The notes under the pieces: model-generated
Told to the model about the DNA's origin: nothing
Databases searched by the model: none
The model's input: only the letters and a program-made list of their open reading frames with translations
Translations under genes and position numbers: made by a program
In this document: positions 17,101 to 25,100 of the stretch, piece after piece
Position numbering within the stretch: position 1 is the stretch's first letter
Layout of the letters: every line of letters starts with the position of its first letter
Source of the DNA: Euryarchaeota archaeon UBA495
GTDB lineage: Archaea > Thermoplasmatota > Poseidoniia > Poseidoniales > Poseidoniaceae
Direction: 5' to 3'
DNA length: 49,699 nt
NCBI GenBank assembly: GCA_002496845.1
Contig: DALQ01000036.1
Location: 21,501 to 71,199, forward strand

Positions 17101-19731
17101 TACGGTGACAACGCCACTGGGACGCAGCCCGATGCGTGCCCAACCGTTCCTGGGACGTCCACAGAAGCCAACCGCCTCGGTTGCCCAGACGGCGACGGGG
17201 ACGGATGGGCCGATGTGGACGACGCCTTCCCCTTCGAATCAACGCAGTGGGTGGACGGCGACGGAGACGGGTACGGCGACAACGCCTCGGGTGCAAACCC
17301 CGACGGCTGTCCGGCGACCTACGGCACGTCAGCCGACGACCGTTTTGGTTGTCCTGACTCGGACGGCGACGGCTACTCTGACCCCGACTCGGGGTGGACC
17401 ACGGCCCAAGGCGCCGACGCTTGGCCCTCCGACGCATCACAGTGGGTGGACGATGACGGAGACGGATACGGCGACAATCCTTCGGGAACCGCAGGAGATG
17501 CTTGCCCTGGCGTGACCGGCAGTTCCTCCGTCGACCGCAACGGTTGCCCTGATGGCGACGGAGACGGCTATTCGGACCCGGATGGAAGCTGGACCGAAAT
17601 CAACGGCGCTGACGCCTTCCCGAGCGATGCCTCTCGTTGGGCAGACACCGATGGAGACGGATTTGACGACACCATCGATGACGCGTGCCCCTTGGCTGCA
17701 GGAACGTCCTCCTTCGATCGGCAAGGTTGCCCTGACCGAGACAGCGATGGTTGGTCGGACCCGGACGGCGTATGGACGGTTTCTGATGGAGCCGATGCCT
17801 TCGTCATGGACGGAACCCAGTGGGCCGACCAAGACGGCGATGGCTACGGCGACAACGCCACCGGCACGCTCGCCGACGATTGCCCCACCCAAGCCGGCAC
17901 CTCGTGGCAAAACGGCACCCTCGGATGCCCTGACGGGGACGGCGACGGATGGTCCGACAGCGAAGACGAGGCTCCGAACGACGGAACACAATGGGTCGAC
18001 ACGGACGGAGACGGTTATTTCGACAACGCCGGCGGGACGATGCCAGATGCTTGCCCCTACGTGCAAGGAAATTCCACCGCCGCGAACCGCTACGGTTGTC
18101 CTGACACCGACGGAGACGGTTGGGACGACAGCATCGACGTGCTTCCAAACCAGCCCTCGCAATGGGCCGATCAGGACGGCGACGGGTACGGCGACAACGC
18201 CACTGGGCCCGAACCAGACGCCTGTCCCGGCGAATCCGGCACGTCCACCATCGACCGCTTCGGCTGTCCAGACAGCGACAGCGACGGTGTCTCGGACCTT
18301 GGCGATGCGTTCCCCAACGACCCGTCACGTACCGCGGACTCCGACGGAGACGGCATCGACGATCCGAGCGATGGATGCCCTGCCATGGCAGGGACCTCCA
18401 CCAGCCCAGTGACGGGTTGCCCAGACGGAGACGGAGACGGCGTGGCCGAGGTCCAAGCCGGTGTGAACGGCATTGGCGAAGTCACCCTCGACGACGGCGC
18501 CGACCCCTTCCCGAACGACCCTTCCCAATTTGCAGACCAAGACGGTGACGGGTACGGCGACAACGCGACCGGCACAGAGCCTGACGCCTGTCCGACCGTG
18601 GCTGGCAACTCCTCCTTGGACCGCTTCGGCTGCCCGGACGCTGATGGAGACGGAGCCTCCGATGAAGGCGATGAGTTCCCCAACGACCCCACCCAGATTG
18701 GAGACTCGGACAACGATGGATACGGAGACCTTGCTTCGGGCGAGCAACCCGACGCCTGCCCAGGTGCAGCCGGGACGTCCACGTTGGACCGGTATGGTTG
18801 CCCAGACAGCGACGGAGACGGACAGAGCGATCTGAACGATCCTTGGCCGGTCGACGACATGGTGTGGTCCGACAGCGACGGAGACGGCTACGCCGACCAA
18901 AGCGGGTCCACGGTGTCCGACGATTGCCCCAATGAAGCAGGAACCTCAACCCATTCGAGCGCCCGTGGCTGTGCCGATCGTGACGCAGACGGTTGGGCCG
19001 ACGAGGAGGACGATTTCCCCGACCTTGCCACCCAGCAGGTTGACAGCGACGGAGACGGGTACGGCGACAACAACGAGATTGGAGCAGAATCCCCAGACCA
19101 TTGGCCTCAGGATGCCTCAAGGAACGTGGCTGAAGCGAGCCTTGAGTGTGCGCTTGTCGACCCCGAGGTGGACCTCGCCGTAGGTCCGAAATTTGCCTTC
19201 ACGTGCACCGTGACCCACACGATGAGCGTCCCAGTGACCGCTCGTGTCACATGGGACGGGGGCTCCGATGTCTTTGGCGGGTCGCGTTCCCAAACGGTGG
19301 TCATCGATCCTGAAGCAGACAATGCTTCGCTCTGGTTTGAGACTGAAGTGGTGCGTGCGGTGCCAATCGAACTGACCGTGACCGTCACCGAACCAGGAAG
19401 CAACGCTGCAATGGACGACGTGACGCTCAGCTTGGAAGTCGTCGACAGCCGGTTGACGGAAGTCGATGCACCAACACAAACCGCCTGGACCGACGTCTCA
19501 TGGTGGGTTGACGATGAACGCGGGCAAGTGGCCCTCGGCCAAGTCCTGCTCATCGTGCTGTTGTTGGGAATGCTCATCCAAGGCCGACGCAGGAGCGCTC
19601 GATGGCAGGAGGAGCGGGAAGCGCTCGCCATGGCTTTGGTGGAACGACGCCGTACGGCCCCGCCCATGTCTGCCGCCCCACCACCGCCTCAAGGCATTCC
19701 AGGATTGCCTCAGCAACCCCCGAGATCCTGA
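14146..19731 (+). CDS. Secreted, membrane-anchored S8 subtilase with 15 thrombospondin-type-3-like repeats
   Basis: An 1861-residue surface protease. The signal peptide is MTDRAARALLFSALMLIQVL followed by APLATATP. The peptidase S8 domain spans about residues 250-620 with the full catalytic set: Asp273 (VADTGLD), His325 (SGHGTHVAGS), oxyanion Asn431 (AAGNEG) and Ser550 (GGTSMATP). A beta-sandwich pro-protein-convertase-like domain follows. Then come 15 Asp-rich repeats ending in GCPDxDGDG, each with a paired cysteine. An Ig-like region with two cysteines comes next, and a membrane helix (LGQVLLIVLLLGMLIQG) with a basic cytoplasmic tail ends the protein. It probably degrades external protein while anchored to the cell. 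ATG 14113 would add 11 residues; 14146 gives the better signal peptide. Confidence 0.93.
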   Translation: MTDRAARALLFSALMLIQVLAPLATATPSQGPERVIDTDLDPILLDAFGVKPQGDLAEGWFEPTEAGRVDLAHRTSALVAPSDWAEWTGERGLLNGWFVLGTTWPVPTTWEGDLADAGVECGSFLPPAAFHCDVSGMEPAELEALGVRGLQRLAPSDRVQEGLLEDLIDHDGPVLASAMLAGERLPETLPQSVEVLDQSGRFVTFLLTAEGLSELLHEPALEWVEPKPWYVNFNDEARHIMNVTGVSSGTNMAANTAGWTGLDGTGVIVTVADTGLDNGVNNSNMHPDFADHIVDVVSFGVPSGTCSFYSLSTCNDGAADEWSGHGTHVAGSVLGDGTHSNGAIQGAAPEARLYFQAIETEATISGTTDGYLLGIPNNLYDLFEPAYDNGSRVHTNSWGSAVNGQYTTSSAQADASAHILWDMAILFAAGNEGTDGNSDGEVDLDSMSSPGTAKNVITVGATENDRTSVSATWGGWWPGDYPTNPVNGDKMADNIEGMAAFSSRGPTDDSRLKPDVSAPGAWILSTKSRDTTSAGWGAYNTSYTYMGGTSMATPLTAGATALLIQHLSDNLGHTQPSSALVKAILASSSTDMEGQYSSSTNGAGETAPNGHEGWGRVDMWTAINASFVDNESVSTNDERGWSFNVPNGADDFRVMLAWTDPASTPAASSHLVNDLDLAVKDPSGTWTNLSNNNDNLRGLTFTSPAQGTWEVHVIGTSVPQGGPQMFAMTLSEDWALTNLTQDADLDGIEDDDDDCPSTYGQSTVDRVGCPDTDNDGYSNQDTSWTLANGADAFPADPTQWADGDYDGYGDNGAGFQPDGCTSTAGNSTQDRFGCTDSDGDGWSDPGIGYTVEQGGDACDAVQGPSWRDRNGCADEDGDGASDPDPTGASSSNGSVWSISDGADAFLGDDTQWRDTDGDGYGDNPAPATDPDGCPTQFGDSTSDRLGCPDTDSDTYSDPDTGFTVANGADAFPNDTTQWADQDGDGYGDNATGTQPDACPTVPGTSTEANRLGCPDGDGDGWADVDDAFPFESTQWVDGDGDGYGDNASGANPDGCPATYGTSADDRFGCPDSDGDGYSDPDSGWTTAQGADAWPSDASQWVDDDGDGYGDNPSGTAGDACPGVTGSSSVDRNGCPDGDGDGYSDPDGSWTEINGADAFPSDASRWADTDGDGFDDTIDDACPLAAGTSSFDRQGCPDRDSDGWSDPDGVWTVSDGADAFVMDGTQWADQDGDGYGDNATGTLADDCPTQAGTSWQNGTLGCPDGDGDGWSDSEDEAPNDGTQWVDTDGDGYFDNAGGTMPDACPYVQGNSTAANRYGCPDTDGDGWDDSIDVLPNQPSQWADQDGDGYGDNATGPEPDACPGESGTSTIDRFGCPDSDSDGVSDLGDAFPNDPSRTADSDGDGIDDPSDGCPAMAGTSTSPVTGCPDGDGDGVAEVQAGVNGIGEVTLDDGADPFPNDPSQFADQDGDGYGDNATGTEPDACPTVAGNSSLDRFGCPDADGDGASDEGDEFPNDPTQIGDSDNDGYGDLASGEQPDACPGAAGTSTLDRYGCPDSDGDGQSDLNDPWPVDDMVWSDSDGDGYADQSGSTVSDDCPNEAGTSTHSSARGCADRDADGWADEEDDFPDLATQQVDSDGDGYGDNNEIGAESPDHWPQDASRNVAEASLECALVDPEVDLAVGPKFAFTCTVTHTMSVPVTARVTWDGGSDVFGGSRSQTVVIDPEADNASLWFETEVVRAVPIELTVTVTEPGSNAAMDDVTLSLEVVDSRLTEVDAPTQTAWTDVSWWVDDERGQVALGQVLLIVLLLGMLIQGRRRSARWQEEREALAMALVERRRTAPPMSAAPPPPQGIPGLPQQPPRS
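16366..19110 (+). repeat. Tandem Asp-rich calcium-binding-type repeats within the subtilase
   Basis: Fifteen units, mostly 50-65 codons. Each carries a QWADxDGDGYGDN-like loop, a DxCP…GTS…DR half and a GCPDxDGDGxSD half. The DxDxDG pattern is the thrombospondin type 3 / EF-hand-like calcium loop. One Cys in DxCP and one in GCPD recur in nearly every unit and could form a within-repeat disulfide. Unit length varies because an extra loop (SW..ANGADAFP) is present in some units and absent in others. Confidence 0.9.
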
Positions 19732-19776
19732 TCGCTTTCACACACGGCGAAGCAACGCCGTTGATGAGCGCATGAG

Positions 19777-19848
19777 TGCGGATAGCGGGAGTCGAACCCA
19801 CGACATAAGGTTGGAAACCTCAGATGATAACCACTTCACCATATCCGC
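19777..19848 (-). tRNA. tRNA-Gly (anticodon UCC)
   Basis: The minus strand folds into a 72-base cloverleaf. The 7-pair acceptor stem GCGGATA/TATCCGC is perfect and the discriminator base is A. The D stem is GTGA/TCAT. The anticodon stem TGAGG/CCTTA encloses loop TTTCCAA with anticodon TCC, which reads GGA. The T stem is GTGGG/CCCGC with loop TTCGACT. The variable loop is 4 bases. CCA is not encoded and no intron is seen. It stands alone between two plus-strand protein genes. Confidence 0.95.
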
Positions 19849-19953
19849 AGGCGTAGTGACCTGCCGTGGTGACCCCCCGTCTTGAGGTCATCGGCCGGGC
19901 AGGCGACATGGCGAAGTCCTTAGGAACCGGGCCACAGACCAGCAACTGGTCCC

Positions 19954-21375
19954 ATGGCGGCGAAGATGTATTCCGCGCTCCTGCTGATGGCGCTCATGCT
20001 GCTTGCGCCCTTGTCCGGATGCATCGGCGGAACCCCTGAGGAAGAGACGATTGATGCCGATGCGACGCTCACCATCGATGGCCTACCCGCGACCGAAGCG
20101 GCGGTGCGTCTTGGTGAATGGCACGACCTGCTGTTGGTCGGCGAAGGGCTGCGCCTCTCCGCCCCAGCCGATGACGTTCTTCTGTTTGTCAATGGCTCAA
20201 TGGACCTCGACAGTTCTGTACCGGTCGATGGCGACCGGCAGGCCATCCGCCTTCTGACGACACCTTACACGGAAGCCGTCGAATTGACAATTTACGACCA
20301 AAACGGTCGCAAAACGGTGTTTGAGTTGCCCGTTGAGAACGGCACACCCATCGTGAACGGCCAAGAATGGTTCGAAAAGATGGATTACATCACGTGCGAT
20401 CCCGTGGTCGACGGCCGCCCCTCCGCAGAATGTGGAGGATACAACGACCGGTGGATGGGCGCCGGCAACCCAGCATACGAACGTGGCGCAGCCTACTTCC
20501 AAGGCCACTTCGAAAGCCTTGGTTACCGCACCTACATGCTCCGTGTGACCGACCACCTCAACCCGAGCCAACCTGAATCATTGAACGTCATTGCGTGGAA
20601 GGACGGCCGTGACGACTCCTGCGTCCAAGGCATGGGCGGCCACATGGACATCGCTCCTCCCGGTGGCCCTCCAGGTGGCGGCACCCACGAAGGAGCCTAC
20701 GACAACACCGCAGGGACGGTCTCGATGATGCTCTATGCAAGGGTGCTCGCTGAGCTTGAGGTTGAATGCGACACCTTCCTCGCGCTGTGGTCCTCTGAAG
20801 AAGAAGGGTTGCGCGGCTCGAATGCATTCGCCAACAACGATTGTGGCTACTGCCTTCCACAGGACAAGGAGCTTCGGTTCTACATCAACATGGACATGAT
20901 GGGCATTTCATGGCCAGCGTACAAGCCCACAGGTGAGCCTTACCCGTACCACGCTTGGTCCGGTCCTGACATCGATCCTGACGAACAGGACGTCGCCATC
21001 ACCAGCATCCTCGACCACGTGCATCGAAACGTGCTCAAGGCGCCCATGGACCTCCGCATTGACGGCACCTACGGGGCCGGTTGCGACCAGCATTGGGACG
21101 ACCATGCGAATCTGGTCATGGACGTTCACGAGGACACCTTTGGCCGCTCGGACCACGTCACCTTCCGCGATCTCGGTGCTCAGACCATCTTCCACCTCGG
21201 CGCCTACGACGATGACTACGACGCCTACCACTCGCCTTCGGACACGTTGGAGAACATGATCGACGTCGTTGGAGGCCAAGACAAACTCGAGGAGAGCATC
21301 GAGTTCGTGATGTGGGCGGCTTTGCTTGAATTCCTCTTTGCCGACCAGACCCCGGAAATCCGGAACGTTGGTTGA
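19954..21375 (+). CDS. M28-family zinc aminopeptidase, predicted lipoprotein
   Basis: A 473-residue secreted peptidase. The N terminus is a lipoprotein signal with lipobox LSGC at residues 20-23, so Cys23 is predicted to be lipid-anchored; residues 24-40 are acidic. The M28 dinuclear zinc site is complete: His230 (GGHMD), Asp250 (GAYDNTAGT), the catalytic Glu pair in SSEEEG (282-284), Asp314 (INMDMMG) and His426 (YHSPSDTLEN). Several extra cysteines between residues 148 and 300 suggest disulfides outside the cell. A beta-rich domain occupies residues 40-130. Together with the neighbouring subtilase it forms an extracellular protein-degradation pair. The ATG 4 codons later is an alternative start. 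Confidence 0.93.
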   Translation: MAAKMYSALLLMALMLLAPLSGCIGGTPEEETIDADATLTIDGLPATEAAVRLGEWHDLLLVGEGLRLSAPADDVLLFVNGSMDLDSSVPVDGDRQAIRLLTTPYTEAVELTIYDQNGRKTVFELPVENGTPIVNGQEWFEKMDYITCDPVVDGRPSAECGGYNDRWMGAGNPAYERGAAYFQGHFESLGYRTYMLRVTDHLNPSQPESLNVIAWKDGRDDSCVQGMGGHMDIAPPGGPPGGGTHEGAYDNTAGTVSMMLYARVLAELEVECDTFLALWSSEEEGLRGSNAFANNDCGYCLPQDKELRFYINMDMMGISWPAYKPTGEPYPYHAWSGPDIDPDEQDVAITSILDHVHRNVLKAPMDLRIDGTYGAGCDQHWDDHANLVMDVHEDTFGRSDHVTFRDLGAQTIFHLGAYDDDYDAYHSPSDTLENMIDVVGGQDKLEESIEFVMWAALLEFLFADQTPEIRNVG

Positions 21376-22158
21376 TCACGCCAACTGCCGTGTGGTCTTG
21401 CATCCCACGCCCCATTCTGGGTCGGCCTCCATCGCCGTTCGTGTGGCATCAAGCACGTCATCTTCTGGGGTTGACGGGGGCGCACGAGCAGGCGCCAGAG
21501 CCACACAGACCAGCATGCCGTCCACTTCGGTGTGGCTCACATGCACCACTGAGCCTTGGTGAACAAATCGGGAGCCCTCGGTCACAATGTGACGAGGGTT
21601 GAGGTGCATGCCCAACCCCAACGCCTTCTGTATCGCTTCTTTGGTGACCCATGCCCTCAGCGCAGCACCGTGTTGCCCTGCAAAGGTGGACCGTTCATCG
21701 GCCGAGGCAAACATGTCCCATGCGGCTTCGGCGATTTGGCGGCCCATCGGTTCGGCGTCCACGCCAATGCTCCAGTTGCCGTCGACCAAACCCACCACAG
21801 CACGCCCTTCGCTGTGCCCAATCGACACGCCGGGGAGTGGAGCCTGACGCCATACGCCCGGCCGCCACCGAAGGTACGGCGCACGATGTTCGTCACGCAC
21901 CACATCGAGTTCATCGGTTCGGCCAACGAAGCCACGCTCCTTCCACCATCCATCCATTGAAGCACCGAGCAAAAGGCGTCCACCGAGGTGTTCCTTTCTG
22001 CGTTTGTCGGTTCTGAAGGTCGACCATTCGCTTGCGTCCACCAACGGAGGCAAGGGATCGTCCTCTCCAGGAAGGGCATCGGGAAGCTCGGCGAGATGAA
22101 CGTGGTGAGGAGGCGCTGAAAAGCCGGACCACACCGGCTCAACCTTGAGCATCTGCAT
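21376..22158 (-). CDS. 4'-phosphopantetheinyl transferase (Sfp/AcpT type)
   Basis: A 260-residue carrier-protein-activating enzyme that moves phosphopantetheine from CoA to an acyl carrier domain. The three Sfp-family motifs are visible: VSIGHSEGRAVVGLV with the CoA-contacting His, GVDAEPMGR with the Mg-binding acidic residue, and WVTKEAIQKALGLG with the conserved WxxKEAxxK. The ATG at 22158 overlaps the stop of the megasynthase as TGATG, so the two are almost certainly co-translated and this enzyme is the dedicated activator. A GTG at 22161 is the only alternative start. It is a full-length Sfp-type enzyme, unlike the about 120-residue AcpS type. Confidence 0.93.
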   Translation of the reverse strand: MQMLKVEPVWSGFSAPPHHVHLAELPDALPGEDDPLPPLVDASEWSTFRTDKRRKEHLGGRLLLGASMDGWWKERGFVGRTDELDVVRDEHRAPYLRWRPGVWRQAPLPGVSIGHSEGRAVVGLVDGNWSIGVDAEPMGRQIAEAAWDMFASADERSTFAGQHGAALRAWVTKEAIQKALGLGMHLNPRHIVTEGSRFVHQGSVVHVSHTEVDGMLVCVALAPARAPPSTPEDDVLDATRTAMEADPEWGVGCKTTRQLA

Positions 22159-25100
22159 CACCGCTCAATGGAGACGGCCAAGTCCTCGGGGACCGGAGCC
22201 ATGCCTTTGAGGCGCAGACCACGGAGGGCCAGCACAGGGTCGTCCTCTTCGCCGAAGATGACCACGTCGTGGACGGTGATGCCTCCATCTTCCTTCCCGG
22301 TGCACAACGAGCGCATTCGCAGCGATTCGCCTTCGTCCGGGACACGGAGCATGGTGGACCATTCGATGCCCACAGGGAGGCTGCTCAAGCCCTCGGATTC
22401 CATCGCGACCAAACCGGCGTTCTGGAAACCTGCTTCGATAAGCATCGGAAGCGCCTCCAGCAGCACGGCAGCCCCATCGGACTCGATGGCGAATTGGTCC
22501 TTGGCAGGCAACTGGTGACGCATCAGCGCCAACCCGTCCACGCCAAGATGCTCGCCTTGCTGAACACCGCGAAGCACGCCGCCGTGGCTCTGGAAGCGAG
22601 GCCCGTGGAAGTAGCGGAGGTAGATGAAGGACGGATGATGCAAGAGATCACCTGGTGCTGGTGCCAGGCCCGTGTCGGGCATCGCTCCCAATTCTCCAGC
22701 AAAGAACGCGCTCAAATCTTCAGCGCGGTCCACCAAGCGCACCACTGCACTGTGGTGTTCACGCTCGCCGAACACTTCACCGCTGGAGGACATGAGGTCG
22801 GAAACCAAGCGGCAATGAACCTCATGCAAGCCATCGGTGGAGGACGAAACGGACGATTCGACCCGGACGGTCATCGAGTCTCGCATGATCTTGACCGGAA
22901 GGCCAAACGTGACGTCCTTGAATCCTGCCAACGCGGTCTCGGGTTTGAGCAACAAGGCGTTCTGAGCGAACATCTCCAAGGCCATGACACCCGGGTGGTA
23001 GGGCACACCGTCGATGGCGTGGTCCACCAAGAAGGGGTGAAGTGCGGTGGAGAGCGTGGTCTGTGTGGCCATGCGTTCATCCACCTCGAAGGCCACCACC
23101 TTGTCGATGAAGGGGAAGCGTTGGGGGTCTGCGATGAGTCCAGCCATGCCAGGAGGCAGCTTCAGCGGTGCCTCGCGGAAGGCCGCATACGTGTCCATGT
23201 CGCCCAGGCTGCCGCATCCCAGCACACGCCGCTTTCCACCGGACAAGGCTTCTCCGACGAACAAATCAACGCCGACGCCGACCGGGAGGGTCTCGATGCC
23301 TGCGGCTTCAAAGACCGCTTCAATCGAACCGCGTGTCGCCATGCCCACGTCTCGCCAACCAGTCCAACCGATGGCCACGGCGCGGCATGCACCGCTGGCC
23401 GTCAAGCGTGACATCTCAGCGTCCAAGACGGAATTGGCTGCTGCGTAATCGGTTTGCCCGCCGTTGCCAAAGCGTCCGGCGACCGACGTGAAGCAGGCTG
23501 CAAAGGCCGGCTGCGGAGCACCCGATGCCTGCACGGCGCTCATGAGGGCCGTCCACCCGTCGACCTTGACGCGCACCACGCGATCGAAGGCTTCGTGGGT
23601 TTTGTCGGCCACAAGTTTGCTTTCCTCAAGACCCGCCCCGTGCACCACGCCGGTGATGACGTGGCCAAGGTTGGCTCCAATCTTGGTCAAGGCCTTGGTG
23701 TTCGTCACGTCCACAGCATGGTACTGGGCCAGATTGCCTGTCGCCTGAATGGTGGCGATGGTTTGCTGGACGTCACGTGAACGCATCATGCGGTCCCACG
23801 CACGGTTCCATTCAACCATGGTGACCTTTCCAGACGAGGAGGCTTCCATCATGCGCTCCCGAAGGGCCATCTTTTCTGCTTCGAGCGACGCGTCGTCGTG
23901 TTCGAGCCAGCCTTCGGTGACCTCCATGAGCGGTGTTCGTCCAAGGAGATGGAACGAGGCCCCTGCGTCCTTGGATGCTTCTGCAACACCGATGACCGCC
24001 GCCGCGGTCACGCCAGAACCACCGCCGGAGACGAGCCAAACATCGGTCTCCACCAAGGGTTTCTGCTCGTCGACCAAGTCCTCAGCGAAACACACCAAGG
24101 TCCAACGCTCACCCGCACGATCGAGACCAATCTCGACCTCACCGCCCACACCCAGAAGGTCGTCCACCAACCGTGCGGCGGTGGATTCAGCCTCCACGAG
24201 CATGTCCGGATGGAGGTCGTAGGCGCGGCAACGCAGCGACGGCCGTTCATGCGCGTAGGATTTGGTCACGCCCGCGGCCGCGGCTTGCAGTGGGTTGAAT
24301 CGATCGCCGCGGTTTCCGTGGCGTCCGTCCATGGCGCTGACCGAAGCCACGACTCCGGCGTCAAGTTCGCCCAAGCGATGGTCAAGGGCCTTGAGAAGAC
24401 CGAACCACGCTTGCCCTGCGATGATCACCTGTTGGCTGGGACCAGACTCCTCGGACCAAGCCATGCTGGCCAAACGCAGCGGAGCAAGGTGAATCAGGCC
24501 AGCCAGCGGCTCCTCGCCAAGCGACGCCACAAAGGCGTCCATTTGCTCTGAGGATCCTGGATCCACACGGTGCACGAGCCGGTCACCCTCTTCCTGAACA
24601 CGGTGCGATTTCGCACCTGGTTCGAGGCCGATGTGAACCACGTCGAAGCCTTGAGCAGACAACCGTTCTGCAACCGCGGCAGAAAGACCCCAATCGTCCT
24701 CCGTGACCAACATCCGGCCATTGAGGCTCAGCGGGGAGTCTTCGCCTTCGCAAGGCTCGATTTCAACCTGCCAGCGGCGACAGCCTTCGGACGTGACCGA
24801 AGACGTGGACGCAGGCGTGCTGGGCGCTTCAGCGGCAGAAACCTCAGGTGCCGAAGGCGTGGTTGCGGCGCTTCCTCCAGAGGAGAATTTGGCGACATAG
24901 CCCACGAAATGGTTGAGCGTGGGGTGGTCAGAGAGCAGGAAATCCTCGTCCACAGGGAGGTCAAAGATGGCGCGCACATCGGCCATGATCTCCGCTTGCT
25001 TGACGGTGTCAATCCCAAGTTCACCCTCGAGATCTTGATCGAGTTCGATGAAATCTTCCGGGTACCCCGTGTGCTTAACCACCACTTCGACCAAACGCGC

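Noticed and set aside
16436..18412. Long Thr/Pro- or Arg-rich alternative frames over the repeat region
   Set aside because: Frame-shifted readings of the calcium-type repeat DNA; the subtilase frame is the only one with conserved Cys and DxDxDG motifs.
16366..19110. CRISPR-like array
   Set aside because: The repeats are in-frame protein repeats with variable unit length and no spacer pattern; no cas genes are present.
19466..19885. 139-codon + strand frame crossing the tRNA
   Set aside because: It runs through the tRNA-Gly on the opposite strand and the end of the subtilase gene, with no start context or known motif.
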